6,463 bases of DNA. Source: Candidatus Colimorpha enterica. GTDB taxonomy: Bacteria > Bacillota > Clostridia > Oscillospirales > CAG-272. Of the stretch, positions 5,514 to 6,463 are shown piece by piece. A model generated the notes under the pieces. That model saw nothing but the letters and a program-made list of their open reading frames with translations. It did no database searches and was not told where the DNA came from. Position 1 is the stretch's first letter, and each line of letters opens with the position of its first letter. The position numbers were made by a program, and so were the translations under genes. The stretch spans positions 1,456 through 7,918 of the forward strand of contig FR891133.1 in the NCBI GenBank assembly GCA_000433515.1, written 5' to 3'.

Positions 5514-6463
5514 ATGAAACGAGCCGATTCAATATTCAGCGAACTGCAAAGCACCATACCGGCTGGAGAATACGGTCCTTCCGGAAGTACCTTTATAACC
5601 GTGAGAGAACTTGCGCGGAAATATTCCTGCTCTCTTCACTGCGCGCTTGACGTTTTCGACAGGCTTCTTGACGGGTGCCTCATCCTCAGCATCGGAAAGC
5701 GCAGCTATGTGACAACCGGACCGTGCGGCAGCCGGACGCCCCTCGGAAAGTTTTTGTCGGAAAGTCAGCGTGATATGCTCGGAATACTGCTTCAGGACAG
5801 CAGCAATCCGTTTTTCGGCTCTCTCATCAGACATCTTTACACCGTTGCCGCGGGAAACCGGTATCAGCTGATCGTTTCCTGCACCGGCGGCTCTCCGGAG
5901 CGGGAAAGGGAGATACTTGATCTGTTTCTGAAGCTGGGATGCAGAGGAGTGTTCAGCTGTGTTCCGGTTTCAAAGCAGCAGGAGCCTCTCTTCCGGAACT
6001 ATCCCCTTCCCCTCGTGACGCTTGCCGAGGAATCGCACCTGCCGAATACCGATGTGATACTTGTCAACAACTACACGGCGGGGAGGCAGATAGCAAAGCA
6101 TCTAATGAAGTGCGGCTGCCGTTCCTTTGCCTATGTCACCGAGGCGGACTATATCGAATCCGACCGGCGCTTAAAGGGCTTCCGCGATTATCTGCACGAA
6201 AACGGCTCGGAGCTTAACGACGAAAACATCTTCGTCGTAACGCAGCCGGACAGCGGCATAATTTCGCGGGAGATCGGGTGGTTCACAACGAACCTGCTTA
6301 ACCGGACAAGACAGCTCGGCATTCCGTTGCCGCTCGGCATTTTCTGCGTACACGACCTGCTTGCGGTCGAAACGTCGCGTGCCGTCAAGAGGTACCGTCC
6401 GGCAAAATATAAGCCGTTCTGTATTCCGGACGATGTAATGATAGCCGGGTTTGACGATCTTCC
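5514..6463 (+). CDS. AraR-like transcriptional regulator: GntR winged helix plus LacI-type sugar-binding domain (C-terminus cut off)
   Basis: The open frame gives 316 codons and continues past the right edge. Residues 1-67 follow the GntR winged-helix layout. The helix-turn-helix spans about 28-57 (TVRELARKYSCS through the FDRLLDGCLI stretch), and the wing is SIGKRSYV (59-66), where GntR proteins usually have GRGTFV. Residues from about 89 are a LacI/periplasmic-binding-protein sensor: DSSNPFFGSLI (95-105), CTGGSPERE (123-131), the NNYTAGRQIAKHL segment (185-197), DRRLKGFRDYL (207-217) and IPDDVMIAGFDDL (304-316). The last is the family hallmark near the effector pocket. Such chimeras typically repress sugar genes and release DNA when a sugar binds. 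The start ATG has GGAG eleven bases upstream, a rather long gap. Eleven cysteines in the visible part is unusually many. It is divergent from the hydrolase-like operon, its likely target. AraR and arabinose are suggestions only, supported by the GH127 gene nearby. Confidence 0.87.
   Translation, partial: MKRADSIFSELQSTIPAGEYGPSGSTFITVRELARKYSCSLHCALDVFDRLLDGCLILSIGKRSYVTTGPCGSRTPLGKFLSESQRDMLGILLQDSSNPFFGSLIRHLYTVAAGNRYQLIVSCTGGSPEREREILDLFLKLGCRGVFSCVPVSKQQEPLFRNYPLPLVTLAEESHLPNTDVILVNNYTAGRQIAKHLMKCGCRSFAYVTEADYIESDRRLKGFRDYLHENGSELNDENIFVVTQPDSGIISREIGWFTTNLLNRTRQLGIPLPLGIFCVHDLLAVETSRAVKRYRPAKYKPFCIPDDVMIAGFDDL

Noticed and set aside
5506..5517. Three-codon minicistron (ATG CCG ACA TGA) overlapping the regulator start
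   Set aside because: The GGAG site is only three bases from this ATG, too close for initiation. The overlap with the regulator ATG is probably coincidental.

Overview
The window looks like chromosomal DNA of an anaerobic, endospore-forming Bacillota, most likely an uncultured gut-type Clostridia. The evidence is a GerA/SpoVAF-type spore germination gene at the left edge, good GGAGG-like ribosome sites, sigma-A-type promoters, and a moderately GC-rich base composition with many synonymous GGA/CCG/CTT codons. The family-level taxonomy is inference.

Layout. (1) Positions 1-441, minus strand: the N-terminal 147 codons of a GerA/SpoVAF-family spore germination protein, running off the left edge. 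(2) 442-685: a divergent intergenic region with a strong extended -10 promoter (597-625) for the next gene and a stable 5'-leader stem-loop (632-661). (3) 686-2653, plus strand: a 655-residue GH127/DUF1680-type glycoside hydrolase (the family that includes beta-L-arabinofuranosidases) with the zinc/thiolate cysteine motifs visible. (4) 2681-2716: a perfect 16-bp hairpin between two convergent transcription units. (5) Minus strand, transcribed right to left: 3854-5251, a 465-residue protein that looks like a (beta/alpha)8 glycoside hydrolase but that I cannot assign to a named family, followed after 49 nt by 2770-3804, a D-isomer-specific 2-hydroxyacid dehydrogenase. They look like a two-gene operon. 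(6) 5252-5513: a divergent control region with two opposed sigma-A promoters, two adjacent leader hairpins, and a 26-bp inverted repeat lying exactly 19 nt from each -35 box. (7) 5514-6463, plus strand, running off the right edge: a regulator with an N-terminal GntR-like winged helix and a LacI-type sugar-binding domain, the AraR-like arrangement.

Working model (inference): regions 3-7 form a small carbohydrate-utilisation locus. An AraR-like sensor would control its own gene, the divergent glycosidase-like/dehydrogenase operon and possibly the GH127 gene. No secretion signal is visible on the two hydrolase-like proteins, so they would act inside the cell on imported oligosaccharides or glycosides. 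No transporter lies inside the window. The spore gene appears to be a functionally unrelated neighbour. The most novel items are the unassigned hydrolase-like protein, its pairing with a 2-hydroxyacid dehydrogenase, and the symmetric inverted repeat in the divergent promoter region.
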